DNA from: Methylotenera_A sp040387035
GTDB lineage: Bacteria > Pseudomonadota > Gammaproteobacteria > Burkholderiales > Methylophilaceae
Direction of reading: 5' to 3'
Assembly: GCA_040387035.1 (NCBI GenBank)
Contig: JAZKEN010000059.1
Location: forward strand, 1 to 19,339
Length of the DNA: 19,339 bases
Shown in pieces: positions 1 to 5,770 of this stretch. The notes beneath the pieces are model-generated. The model was not told the DNA's origin. It saw nothing but the letters and a program-made list of their open reading frames with translations, and ran no database searches. A program made the position numbers and the translations under genes. How positions within the stretch are numbered: the first letter of the stretch is position 1; every line of letters begins with the position of its first letter.

Positions 1-55
1 GAGCACAGGATTCATAATCCTGGGGTCGAGGGTTCAAGTCCCTCTTTCACCACCA
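1..55 (+). tRNA. tRNA-Met (CAT anticodon), 3' part only
   Basis: The window opens inside a tRNA gene, at about nucleotide 22 of the mature molecule. Visible parts are the anticodon arm (stem CAGGA/TCCTG around loop TTCATAA), a variable loop, a T arm (GAGGG, loop TTCAAGT, CCCTC), the 3' acceptor strand TTTCACC, discriminator A52 and an encoded CCA at 53-55. The CAT anticodon fits elongator tRNA-Met. A lysidine-modified tRNA-Ile2 or initiator tRNA cannot be excluded without the 5' half, although the sequence looks more like elongator Met. The gene is followed by a terminator hairpin, and its 3' half is the left copy of the att-like direct repeat. Confidence 0.9.
11..48 (+). repeat. attL-like left copy of a 38-base direct repeat (tRNA 3' end)
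   Basis: Positions 11-48 are identical over 38 bases to 2059-2096. The repeat covers the anticodon loop, variable loop, T arm and part of the acceptor strand, which is the usual crossover segment for tyrosine recombinases that integrate into tRNA genes. This copy lies in the apparently functional tRNA and so corresponds to the reconstituted tRNA end of an integrated element. Confidence 0.85.
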
Positions 56-61
56 TTCTAC

Positions 62-92
62 GGGGCTTACAGCGATGTAAGCCCCTTTTTTT
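62..92 (+). terminator. Rho-independent terminator of the tRNA-Met gene
   Basis: A perfect 9-bp stem (GGGGCTTAC, 62-70, with GTAAGCCCC, 77-85) and a 6-base loop are followed by seven T (86-92). It starts 6 bases after the CCA of the tRNA. Because it lies inside the left repeat boundary, it would have been brought in by the island. Confidence 0.9.
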
Positions 93-106
93 ATCTCTGC
101 ATTAAT

Positions 107-184
107 TTTTTGTCAACATTTTGGCAACAATCTAATACTGTTGCCAAAAGCAAGATTAAAGTGTCATTAAATCCTTTGGCAACA
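107..184. repeat. Cluster of TTGGCAACA repeats, candidate integrase arm sites
   Basis: Four related elements lie just inside the left att copy: TTTTTGTCAACA (107-118), TTTTGGCAACA (119-129), its exact inverse TGTTGCCAAAA (139-149), and TTTGGCAACA (175-184). The middle two form a perfect 11-bp inverted repeat with a 9-base spacer. There is no T tract after it, so it is not an ordinary terminator. Short repeated sites beside an att core are typical of arm-type binding sites for tRNA-targeting tyrosine integrases. An operator for an island regulator is the main alternative. Confidence 0.6.
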
Positions 185-201
185 CACAGGATAGATTAAT
201 G

Positions 202-240
202 AAAAAATCCACCAGCGAAAGCTAGGTGGATTTTGTGTTT
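202..240 (-). terminator. Terminator of the two-gene island operon (works on both strands)
   Basis: A 10-bp stem AAAATCCACC (204-213) / GGTGGATTTT (225-234) encloses a second small hairpin AGC-GAAA-GCT with a GAAA tetraloop. On the minus strand it is followed by a T run, and it lies 27 bases beyond the stop codon of the 262-966 gene. The other flank is also T-rich on the plus strand. Confidence 0.8.
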
Positions 241-261
241 TTATGTGGCTTAGGTATGGGT

Positions 262-966
262 TTAAAGCTTTAGTTTTCTGATGGGTCTTGTAGCTGCATT
301 AGTAAGCTGTGTTTCACTCGTCATATCGTTTTTAACTTCAGCTATTGAAACAACATTGCTTTTAAGCTCTGGTTCTTTTAACAAGTTTTTACTCTCAGTA
401 ATATAAGTATCTGGAATAACTACAGTTTTCTTCATTTCTGTTATTTGAGCATGTAATTCTTCAAGTTGTTTTCTATCTACTTGAGCTCTGAAGTCATCTT
501 GCTTAGGTAATTCACTATCTAATTTCTTATACAAATCTTCACTTTGCTCATGTTTGATTAAATTATCAAAAGTAGTCTCAAAGTCATCTAATTTTTGGAC
601 CATAGAGAACAACTCGTCAAATCTTTGTGCTTGATCATGACTTTCAAGCTCAATTGGTTTGCCATCAATTCTTAAATGTGGGCAGTTCATATTTTCAAAG
701 ATTATTTTTCCATCAATAATATTGTCTAAATATTCACCAATGTATTCACTAAAATTATCTTTTAGATAATCCTTGTTATCAAAATACTGTTTGATCCCAT
801 CATTATCTATCTTTACCCCATTACGATGGATGTTACATTCATCCGTACCTTCATTAAAATTTTCAAAAATATTTTCAATACTATCTACATTGTGTTTCTT
901 AAGTAAATCTATTTCATCTTTGTAGTCAGTAAATTTTGCCTTTTTCGTATTATTATCAAATGTCAT
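262..966 (-). CDS. Island-borne acidic protein of unknown function
   Basis: A 234-residue protein that I do not recognise. The ATG at 964-966 is chosen because an AGGAG Shine-Dalgarno (974-978 on the complement) precedes it by 7 bases. An upstream extension of the frame to 1026 has no ribosome site and would add a hydrophobic, intergenic-looking stretch. The protein is acidic, with no signal peptide or membrane segment visible. The N-terminal half is rich in Asp, Asn, Ile and Phe. Residues about 120-195 look helical and coiled-coil-like, with regularly spaced Leu/Phe and charged residues, and the tail is basic (ending RPIRKLKL). It lies 79 bases downstream of the HEPN-like gene on the same strand, with a shared terminator after it, so the two probably act together. 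A partner, antitoxin-like or sensor role is a guess only. Confidence 0.75.
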   Translation of the reverse strand: MTFDNNTKKAKFTDYKDEIDLLKKHNVDSIENIFENFNEGTDECNIHRNGVKIDNDGIKQYFDNKDYLKDNFSEYIGEYLDNIIDGKIIFENMNCPHLRIDGKPIELESHDQAQRFDELFSMVQKLDDFETTFDNLIKHEQSEDLYKKLDSELPKQDDFRAQVDRKQLEELHAQITEMKKTVVIPDTYITESKNLLKEPELKSNVVSIAEVKNDMTSETQLTNAATRPIRKLKL

Positions 967-990
967 ATTAAATCTCCTGTGTATAGATTT

Positions 991-1018
991 AATATATGAA
1001 ATTAAAAGCAAATAGCAA
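991..1018 (-). promoter_or_regulatory. Possible promoter for the acidic island gene
   Basis: On the minus strand, TTGCTA (1013-1018) and TATATT (991-996) are separated by 16 bases, 25 bases before the start codon at 966. The whole stretch is AT-rich, so chance matches are likely. If real, this gene could be transcribed separately from the upstream HEPN-like gene. Confidence 0.35.
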
Positions 1019-1045
1019 GGCCACAAGAAAACTTAACTAATCACT

Positions 1046-1798
1046 TCACTTTGCATTTAACCGAATAACATATCTCATAAAAGAAGATGTAAGTTCAAAC
1101 ACGAATTCTGTTTCATCTTCATTAACTGCATCATCATGCTTGATATATGTATTTTGATATTTGGTGTAATAATCAATCAGTTTTATAAACATATTTGAGA
1201 ACTGGATAGAACCACCTGCTGCTTCTACAAATACCCCTAATGATGACAATTGATTTTCTAAAGACTTATCATTTTTAAAAATTGATTTAAGTAATAGCTC
1301 TAAACTTAATCTCAAATCATCTAATAAATTGCGACTAAATATTCTATGTTTATATTTATGGATTGCTGTGCTGTAAAGCTCTAAGGCTTTTGGGTATTCA
1401 TTTAACCAATGCCTAGTTTCTTCTATTAATGTTTCATTTAGCTTTGAGAATTCATCCTTAGGTGCAAGGTGTGAGAATTGAGATACAAGCTTTACTTTAA
1501 GTGCTTTAACTTCTTGATTATCACCGTTTGCAAATTTCCTATGCTCACATAACTCTCTAATGATTTTGAATTGGATGGGTGGTGTGAATGCTTTTATGTT
1601 TTCAAATAAAGCAGTTCGTTTATTTGAAGCTTCAAATGGCAATTGTGCATGTGGAATATTTACCTGATATTCAACAGCATAAGCACTTAAAGATTTGACT
1701 ATTTCAGTTCCACTTAACCCTTTTTCGGTATCTGCAAGAATTTCAGACGAGTAGTTAAGAAATGGAATTGGAATATGATTTTGATTGATAGTCATCAC
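1046..1798 (-). CDS. HEPN-like / abortive-infection-type protein (putative defence gene)
   Basis: A 250-residue predicted cytoplasmic protein with no signal peptide. The frame can start at GTG (1796-1798) or at the adjacent ATG (1793-1795); neither has a strong ribosome site. The N-terminal third has no recognised domain. Residues about 150-250 are strongly helical. They contain a DDLRLSLELLLKSIF helix, then SLENQLSSLG, then IDYYTKYQNTYIKHDD, then a final FELTSSFMRYVIRL helix. This layout resembles C-terminal helical domains of abortive-infection proteins. The QN-x4-H segment sits where HEPN RNases carry R-x4-6-H, but Gln replaces the catalytic Arg. The family call comes from pattern memory, not a search. 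Location on a tRNA-bounded AT-rich island supports an accessory, possibly anti-phage, role. If it is not HEPN, it is simply a conserved helical hypothetical. Confidence 0.6.
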   Translation of the reverse strand: MMTINQNHIPIPFLNYSSEILADTEKGLSGTEIVKSLSAYAVEYQVNIPHAQLPFEASNKRTALFENIKAFTPPIQFKIIRELCEHRKFANGDNQEVKALKVKLVSQFSHLAPKDEFSKLNETLIEETRHWLNEYPKALELYSTAIHKYKHRIFSRNLLDDLRLSLELLLKSIFKNDKSLENQLSSLGVFVEAAGGSIQFSNMFIKLIDYYTKYQNTYIKHDDAVNEDETEFVFELTSSFMRYVIRLNAK

Positions 1799-1939
1799 GA
1801 TAGTTTAAGCCTATGTATTAGCATTTATATATGCCGATACTCAATCATACCTTAACTACATCTAAATTTTTTTAAGATGAATGTGTGTAAAAATTGCATA
1901 AAATAAAGGATTTTTAGTCCTGTGTTTTAGCCTAAGAAA

Positions 1940-2041
1940 CCCTAAAATTACCCTAAAAATATGGCTTAAAATAGAATTTAAGAATCAATTTTAGGTAAAA
2001 AATCTCGATTTTCAAGTGATTGATTTATATACTTTTTTAGG
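1940..2041. repeat. CCCTAAAA / TTTTAGG repeat cluster inside the right end of the island
   Basis: The gene-free stretch 1799-2058 is AT-rich and holds CCCTAAAA twice (1940-1947 and 1951-1958, one helical turn apart) and the inverse TTTTAGG twice (1989-1995 and 2035-2041), ending 17 bases before the right att-like copy. I see no open frame of credible length here. The repeats may be recombinase arm sites for the right end, or operators for the upstream region of the 1046-1798 gene. In AT-rich DNA such short motifs can also recur by chance. Confidence 0.4.
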
Positions 2042-2058
2042 AAATTTTTCGACGCGGT

Positions 2059-2103
2059 TTCATAATCCTGGGGTCGAGGGTTCAAGTCCCTCTTTCCCAC
2101 CAC
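2059..2103 (+). repeat. attR-like right copy of the tRNA-Met 3' end (tRNA remnant)
   Basis: Positions 2059-2096 match 11-48 exactly. Upstream of 2058 the tRNA similarity stops, so no 5' half of a tRNA exists here and the copy cannot make a tRNA. After 2096 the two copies diverge slightly: TTTCACCACCA on the left, TTTCCCACCAC on the right. It is followed within 6 bases by its own terminator, as expected if this is the original chromosomal 3' end of the tRNA gene displaced by insertion. Confidence 0.85.
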
Positions 2104-2108
2104 TATAG

Positions 2109-2140
2109 ACGCCCCTTTCGAGAGATTGGGGCGTTTTTCT
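2109..2140 (+). terminator. Rho-independent terminator behind the tRNA remnant
   Basis: A 7-bp stem ACGCCCC (2109-2115) / GGGGCGT (2128-2134) is followed by a T-rich tract. It is unlike the terminator at 62-92 in sequence but sits in the same position relative to the tRNA end, so it is probably the ancestral terminator of the tRNA-Met gene. Confidence 0.85.
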
Positions 2141-2210
2141 TTTGGTTAGTAATTTGGGTCAAGCTAATAATAAACTTATTACAGTAATTTTTACTAAATA
2201 TCAGCTTTCG

Positions 2211-2672
2211 TTATCTATCAACTGCCATACCATTTTGATACAACAATTCCGACTTCAGCGTTCCATCTTTATGCCACACATACTCCGCACCCTCTTTTTT
2301 GCCATCTACAAAATTTGACTCTGCGCGCTGCTGGCCATTTTCATACCACTGTTTGAAGCTGCCATGCTCACGGCCCTCTTTATAGTGCGCCTCTAGCTTC
2401 ATTTGGCCGTTTTCGTACCATTGGTTCCAAACGCCATCCTCTTTGTCATCTACGTAATTGGTCTGGATTTTAATGCTGCCGCTTTCGTACCAGAAAATCT
2501 CCAGGCCTTGTTTTTTGCCATTTCGAATATTCACTTCGTACTTGGGGCCACCGTTAATAAATTGCTCGGTGTATTTGCCGGTGAAGGTTTTATCGAAAAA
2601 AGTTTGGGCGTGGGTAGTAAAATTTGCGCCAAGTAAGCAAAAAGCCAGTAATGTGATTATTAATTTTTTCAT
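2211..2672 (-). CDS. Exported MORN-variant repeat protein (YwqK-like)
   Basis: A 153-residue protein with an N-terminal signal peptide (MKKLIITLLAFCLLGANFTTHA, likely cut after AHA). The Cys at 12 is preceded by Phe, so it is not a good lipobox. After it come about five tandem repeats of 22-24 residues built on W-Y-E-N-G-Q-x-K-x-E-x-x-Y-x-x-G-x-x-x-G, the MORN-variant repeat found in YwqK-type proteins. Many annotations call such proteins 'toxin-antitoxin system YwqK family antitoxin', but nothing here shows a toxin partner. The exported location makes a periplasmic or surface structural role more likely. No strong ribosome site precedes the ATG at 2670-2672. It lies downstream of the pqqA terminator on the same strand and is probably transcribed on its own. 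Confidence 0.8.
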   Translation of the reverse strand: MKKLIITLLAFCLLGANFTTHAQTFFDKTFTGKYTEQFINGGPKYEVNIRNGKKQGLEIFWYESGSIKIQTNYVDDKEDGVWNQWYENGQMKLEAHYKEGREHGSFKQWYENGQQRAESNFVDGKKEGAEYVWHKDGTLKSELLYQNGMAVDR

Positions 2673-2738
2673 AAATGGTTAGATGAATGCCTGATAGAGG
2701 CTTAAATAGGCACAGCGTTCAATTCTAGCCCCAATAAA

Positions 2739-2766
2739 AAAGCCCAGTGATTGCTCACTGGGCTTT
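2739..2766 (-). terminator. Strong hairpin terminator immediately after pqqA
   Basis: A perfect 12-bp stem AAAGCCCAGTGA (2739-2750) / TCACTGGGCTTT (2755-2766) with loop TTGC. On the minus strand the stem is followed by more T (complement of 2736-2738). It starts 17 bases after the pqqA stop codon and isolates pqqA from the downstream gene. Stable hairpins after pqqA are known to leave the short precursor transcript in excess. Confidence 0.85.
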
Positions 2767-2783
2767 AAATTAGTGTTAACTAA

Positions 2784-2855
2784 TTACTTGTTCATTACGT
2801 ACATTGTTACTTCAAAGCCAAAACGCATTTCAGTAGCTGCTGGTGTTGTCCACAT
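2784..2855 (-). CDS. pqqA: PqqA, pyrroloquinoline quinone precursor peptide
   Basis: A 23-residue gene, easily missed because of its size. The peptide is MWTTPAATEMRFGFEVTMYV followed by MNK. It matches PqqA family members in length and contains the essential Glu15 and Tyr19 spaced E-x-x-x-Y (EVTMY). These are the two side chains that the radical-SAM enzyme PqqE cross-links to build PQQ, the cofactor of periplasmic methanol and other alcohol or glucose dehydrogenases. A clear AAGGA ribosome site lies 7 bases before the ATG at 2853-2855. The gene is monocistronic: a 12-bp terminator follows, and no pqqB, C, D or E lies in the window, so the processing genes must be elsewhere. It may be one of several pqqA copies, as seen in some methylotrophs. 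Identification from the peptide is nearly certain. Confidence 0.95.
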   Translation of the reverse strand: MWTTPAATEMRFGFEVTMYVMNK

Positions 2856-2897
2856 GATAAATTCCTTTTTTATGTACTCACATCAACATTGACGTGT

Positions 2898-2919
2898 CTG
2901 TATGTTTCACAGTTTACAG
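2898..2919. promoter_or_regulatory. Dyad CTGTA-N12-TACAG upstream of pqqA
   Basis: The 229-base intergenic region 2856-3084 separates divergent pqqA and the short-chain dehydrogenase gene. It contains this 5-bp dyad 43 bases upstream of the pqqA start, and a TTTACGTAAA palindrome near 2973-2982. Either may be an operator; no convincing promoter pair was identified. Confidence is low. Confidence 0.25.
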
Positions 2920-3084
2920 ATTGCACCATTTTTAGCCCTATGCGCTTGGCGTAATTTTGCCTAATGATTTTACGTAAAGCTAAATTAATGCAGATGATGT
3001 GCCTAACATATAGGCCACTAACTATTGATGACTTTATGCCTTAAAGATAGGTAATATTGTGATAATTGAATAAGGATAAAAATA

Positions 3085-3777
3085 ATGACGGCTTATCAGG
3101 TGTTGATCACTGGTGCAAACCGCGGCCTAGGATTGGAGTTTGCTAAACAATATGCGGCTGATGGCTGGAGTGTGTTGGCGTGTTGTCGTCACCCCGAGAA
3201 TGCGCCTGAGCTGCAATCGCTCGCTAAAAAACATGATCTAGTGCAAATCTTCGCTTTGGATGTCGGTGATTTTAAGCAGATTGATGCACTGGCTTTGCAG
3301 TTAAAAAACCAGCCGATTGATATATTGATCAACAACGCGGGCATTTACCCGAATAGCGTTTTTGGTGACACTAATTATGACCAGTGGGCAGAGGCGTTTA
3401 AGGTTAATGCCATGGCTTCACTCAAAATGTCAGAAGCGTTTGTGCAGCATGTTGCTAAAAGCCAGCTTAAAAAGATCGCCACCCTTTCCAGCAAGATGGG
3501 CAGTATTGACGACAATGGCAGCGGCGAGGGCTATATTTACCGCAGCAGTAAAACCGCTGTCAATATGGTGATGAAAAGTTTATCGATTGATTTAAAGCCT
3601 TATGGCATCAGCTTTGTAACCTTGCACCCTGGCTGGGTGCAAACCGATATGGGCGGGCCTAACGGCTTAATTAATGCACAAACTAGCGTAGCCGGTTTGC
3701 GCCAGGTGATTGAACATTTAAACTTGGGGAATACCGGGCAATTTATCGCCTACGATGGTAAACATATACCCTGGTAA
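3085..3777 (+). CDS. Short-chain dehydrogenase/reductase (SDR), C-factor-like
   Basis: A 230-residue classical SDR. Visible motifs are the NAD(P)-binding TGANRGLG (residues 9-16), NNAG (83-86), a Ser near 135-136 and the catalytic YxxxK (Tyr152, Lys156). The Arg-containing start and short length resemble the CsgA/C-factor or carbonyl-reductase-like subgroup that oxidises or reduces small carbonyl compounds with NAD(P)H. The substrate cannot be told from sequence. AAGGA lies 8 bases before the ATG. It is divergent from pqqA and convergent with the following gene, whose stop is 18 bases away, so it is probably a single-gene unit. No export signal, so it should be cytoplasmic. Confidence 0.85.
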   Translation: MTAYQVLITGANRGLGLEFAKQYAADGWSVLACCRHPENAPELQSLAKKHDLVQIFALDVGDFKQIDALALQLKNQPIDILINNAGIYPNSVFGDTNYDQWAEAFKVNAMASLKMSEAFVQHVAKSQLKKIATLSSKMGSIDDNGSGEGYIYRSSKTAVNMVMKSLSIDLKPYGISFVTLHPGWVQTDMGGPNGLINAQTSVAGLRQVIEHLNLGNTGQFIAYDGKHIPW

Positions 3778-3795
3778 GCGTTGAATCACTTTAAG

Positions 3796-4953
3796 CTAAA
3801 CCGCTTTAAACGGTGCGCGCTCTTCTAGCTCGCTGGTGTAGGCGGCAATGCCCTCACCTTCCCTGTTTAAAAACTGTTTAATAGCCGCCTCAAAATCCGG
3901 ATGGGCGATTTTATGATATGAGCAGGTTGGCCGCGGCTCAAAGCCGCGTGCCAGTTTATGCTCACCCTGCGCACCGCCTTCAAAATAGCTGATATTCTCT
4001 GCAATGCAAAATTGCTGCGCCTGGTAATAACACAGCTCAAAATGCAGGCCGGATACAAACTGCACGGCCCCCCAATAACGGCCATAAAGCGTATGCTGAT
4101 TGTAAATATTCAGCGTACTGGCAACTGGCTTGCCATCTACTTCGGCCACAATCAGTAAAATATTTTGCGGCATAGTTTTGCCGATTTCGTAAAAAAACGG
4201 CTTTGTTAAATACGGTGTAGAGTGATGTTCACGGTAGGTATTGCTATAACACTGGTAGAAAAAGTCCCAATCATCTGCTGTTGCTTGTGTGCCTTTTATT
4301 TGCCTGCACACCACGCCCGCCTGCGCTATTTTCTTACGCTCTTGGTGAATTTTTTTGCGCTTGTCGTGGCTTAAGGTGGTTAAAAAATCTTCAAAATCCT
4401 GATAGTTTTTATTTTGCCACCGAAACTGCACACCTGAGCGTTTAAGCCAGCCAACGGAGGCTAGTTGTGACGCACTTAAATCATCAGGGAAAAGAATATG
4501 CGCGCTGGATAGTTGATGCTGCTGCAACATATTTTCCAACGCTTCAATCATCAACAACTGCACCTGCGGCTGATGACTCAATAAACGGCTGCTGGTAATG
4601 GGCGAAAATGGAATGGCAGATAGGAGCTTGGGGTAATAATCAAGACCGCTACGCTTGTAAGCGTCCGCCCATGCCCAGTCAAATACGTATTCGCCATAGG
4701 AATGATTTTTTAAATACAAAGGCATTGCGCCCACCAGGCGATTGTGTTGCTTAACGATAAGAGGATGCGGCATCCAGCCTGTTCCCTGCCCTACCGAAGC
4801 CGAATTTTCCAATGCGCTTAAAAATGCATGGCTGATCAAGGGCGTGCCATCGGTCAGTGCATCCCAATCGCTAGCGGCAATATCGTTGATACTGGTGATG
4901 ATTTCCACAGAAAATGCGGATAAGTTGTTGCTTGTATGCTGCGGCAATGTCAT
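3796..4953 (-). CDS. FemAB/GNAT-like protein of the DUF482 (PF04339) family
   Basis: A 385-residue protein. It has the features of the family annotated as 'GNAT family N-acetyltransferase' or 'peptidogalycan biosynthesis protein' (PF04339). These are an N-terminal SDWDAL segment, then HAFLSALE, the AMPLYLKNHSYGEYVFDWAWADAY block (about residues 95-118), and a C-terminal half with DKRKKIHQERKK, PYLTKPFFYEIG, LYGRYWGA, HFELCYYQ and FEGGAQGEHKLARGF. Proteins with this fold are related to FemABX aminoacyl transferases, but the true substrate is unknown, and the family is widespread outside Gram-positive wall synthesis. There is no signal peptide. The ATG at 4951-4953 has only a distant AGG-like element, so the start is moderately certain. 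It appears to stand alone. Confidence 0.8.
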   Translation of the reverse strand: MTLPQHTSNNLSAFSVEIITSINDIAASDWDALTDGTPLISHAFLSALENSASVGQGTGWMPHPLIVKQHNRLVGAMPLYLKNHSYGEYVFDWAWADAYKRSGLDYYPKLLSAIPFSPITSSRLLSHQPQVQLLMIEALENMLQQHQLSSAHILFPDDLSASQLASVGWLKRSGVQFRWQNKNYQDFEDFLTTLSHDKRKKIHQERKKIAQAGVVCRQIKGTQATADDWDFFYQCYSNTYREHHSTPYLTKPFFYEIGKTMPQNILLIVAEVDGKPVASTLNIYNQHTLYGRYWGAVQFVSGLHFELCYYQAQQFCIAENISYFEGGAQGEHKLARGFEPRPTCSYHKIAHPDFEAAIKQFLNREGEGIAAYTSELEERAPFKAV

Positions 4954-5070
4954 ACCAATACTTTTAACCTATTCAAAAAGGTTTATCAAGATATTTGGTA
5001 GGAGCAGTATTGCGAGAATTGGTTTAGATGGATGGTATTAAGCAGTCGAATAGCTTAACTTTAACGGCGA

Positions 5071-5649
5071 TCAGATAGGGCGTTTACGCATATTCGAAGC
5101 TTCTTTGTTGGCTCTTGATTTGCCTTTACTTTTAATTTCAGCTTCTGCGTCTAAAATTTTCTGGGCTTCCATTTTGGCTTCAGCGGCCTTTTGGCGCTCA
5201 ATGGATTTTGCCTGGGCTAGTTCTAGTTCTTCCAGCGTGATCACATTGTTTTCGTCTACATCGACAAAGTTAAAATGGCGTGCGATTTGTGGCAAGCATA
5301 GCGTTGCTTCCTCACGGTCAATCGAATCGTCATTATCTTTATTACAGTCGTTAAACCTGATTTGAACGCTTTCTTTCATGGCTTTGCGCTTCTGCTCAAT
5401 TTGCGCATGTTCCGGGTCAGTCGATTTCGCATAGTCGGCCAATGCTTTACGTAGCCGCGCCCTGTCATCCGGGCTAAAATTATGTTCAAGGGTTTTTTCT
5501 AGACCGCTTTCATCAATTTGCTCTAATAGCGTTTTATCATCAGCCGCCAAGCCATTCTTAGCATCGGCAAAAACGGGGGTAGCGACCAAATTACTGAACA
5601 GCGCCAGCAAGGATAAAGTGGGGGTCAAATAATGTACGTTCAGAACCAT
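5071..5649 (-). CDS. Exported EF-hand calcium-binding protein
   Basis: About 192 residues if it starts at the ATG 5647-5649. The frame stays open to a TTG at 5722-5724, giving 217 residues. The ATG gives a short hydrophobic signal segment ending in a probable cleavage site (TPVFA|DA), although its n-region lacks Lys/Arg; the longer form would supply them. Neither start has a good ribosome site. Two EF-hand loops are visible: NKDNDDSIDREE and, about 25 residues later, DVDENNVITLEE, the second being the more canonical. The C-terminal quarter is a highly charged helix (LAQAKSIERQKAAEAKMEAQ and on), ending in a basic tail. A periplasmic calcium-responsive or structural protein is likely, but no specific function is recognised. 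It is divergent from ompR. Confidence 0.75.
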   Translation of the reverse strand: MVLNVHYLTPTLSLLALFSNLVATPVFADAKNGLAADDKTLLEQIDESGLEKTLEHNFSPDDRARLRKALADYAKSTDPEHAQIEQKRKAMKESVQIRFNDCNKDNDDSIDREEATLCLPQIARHFNFVDVDENNVITLEELELAQAKSIERQKAAEAKMEAQKILDAEAEIKSKGKSRANKEASNMRKRPI

Positions 5650-5770
5650 TGTTTTGGAATACTCGTTCTTTCTAAATGTTCTTATTTTGCTTAGAAAATC
5701 TAACTTGCTCACGAAGTTTTGCAATCATGAATCAGCATTGTTAATGCAATGTTTCATAAAACTGAATAAT

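Larger units (their letters stand above)
11..2103. mobile_element. Minimal tRNA-Met-targeting genomic island, integrase absent
   Basis: The segment is bounded by the 38-base tRNA-derived direct repeats at 11-48 and 2059-2096. Its interior is visibly more AT-rich than the housekeeping DNA downstream, and both of its genes are unlike their neighbours. Terminal repeat clusters that could be recombinase arm sites occur next to both ends (107-184 and 1940-2041). No integrase, transposase or excisionase frame was found inside, so the element is either a decayed remnant or a satellite mobilised by an integrase encoded elsewhere. An alternative is a duplicated tRNA 3' fragment from an older insertion whose contents were largely lost. 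Confidence 0.7.

Noticed and set aside
119..149. Perfect TTTTGGCAACA inverted repeat as a terminator
   Set aside because: No T tract follows, there is no gene just upstream (the tRNA already has its terminator), and the arm recurs at 175-184 as a direct repeat, which suits protein-binding sites better.
107..184. Possible CRISPR array from the repeated units
   Set aside because: Units are only 10-12 bases, irregularly spaced and partly inverted; no cas genes are present.
967..1026. N-terminal extension of the acidic island gene to 1026
   Set aside because: No ribosome site upstream, composition unlike the rest of the protein, and a strong AGGAG site exactly before the ATG at 966.
2016..2058. 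A functional second tRNA-Met gene at the right repeat
   Set aside because: No D arm or 5' acceptor strand precedes 2059; only the 3' half is present.
2211..2672. Toxin-antitoxin module suggested by the usual YwqK family name
   Set aside because: The protein has a signal peptide and MORN-variant repeats, and there is no toxin gene beside it; the name alone is not evidence.
2403..2682. Plus-strand open frames over the MORN-repeat gene
   Set aside because: They are antisense shadows, with no ribosome site or recognisable protein character, while the minus-strand frame has clear repeats and a signal peptide.
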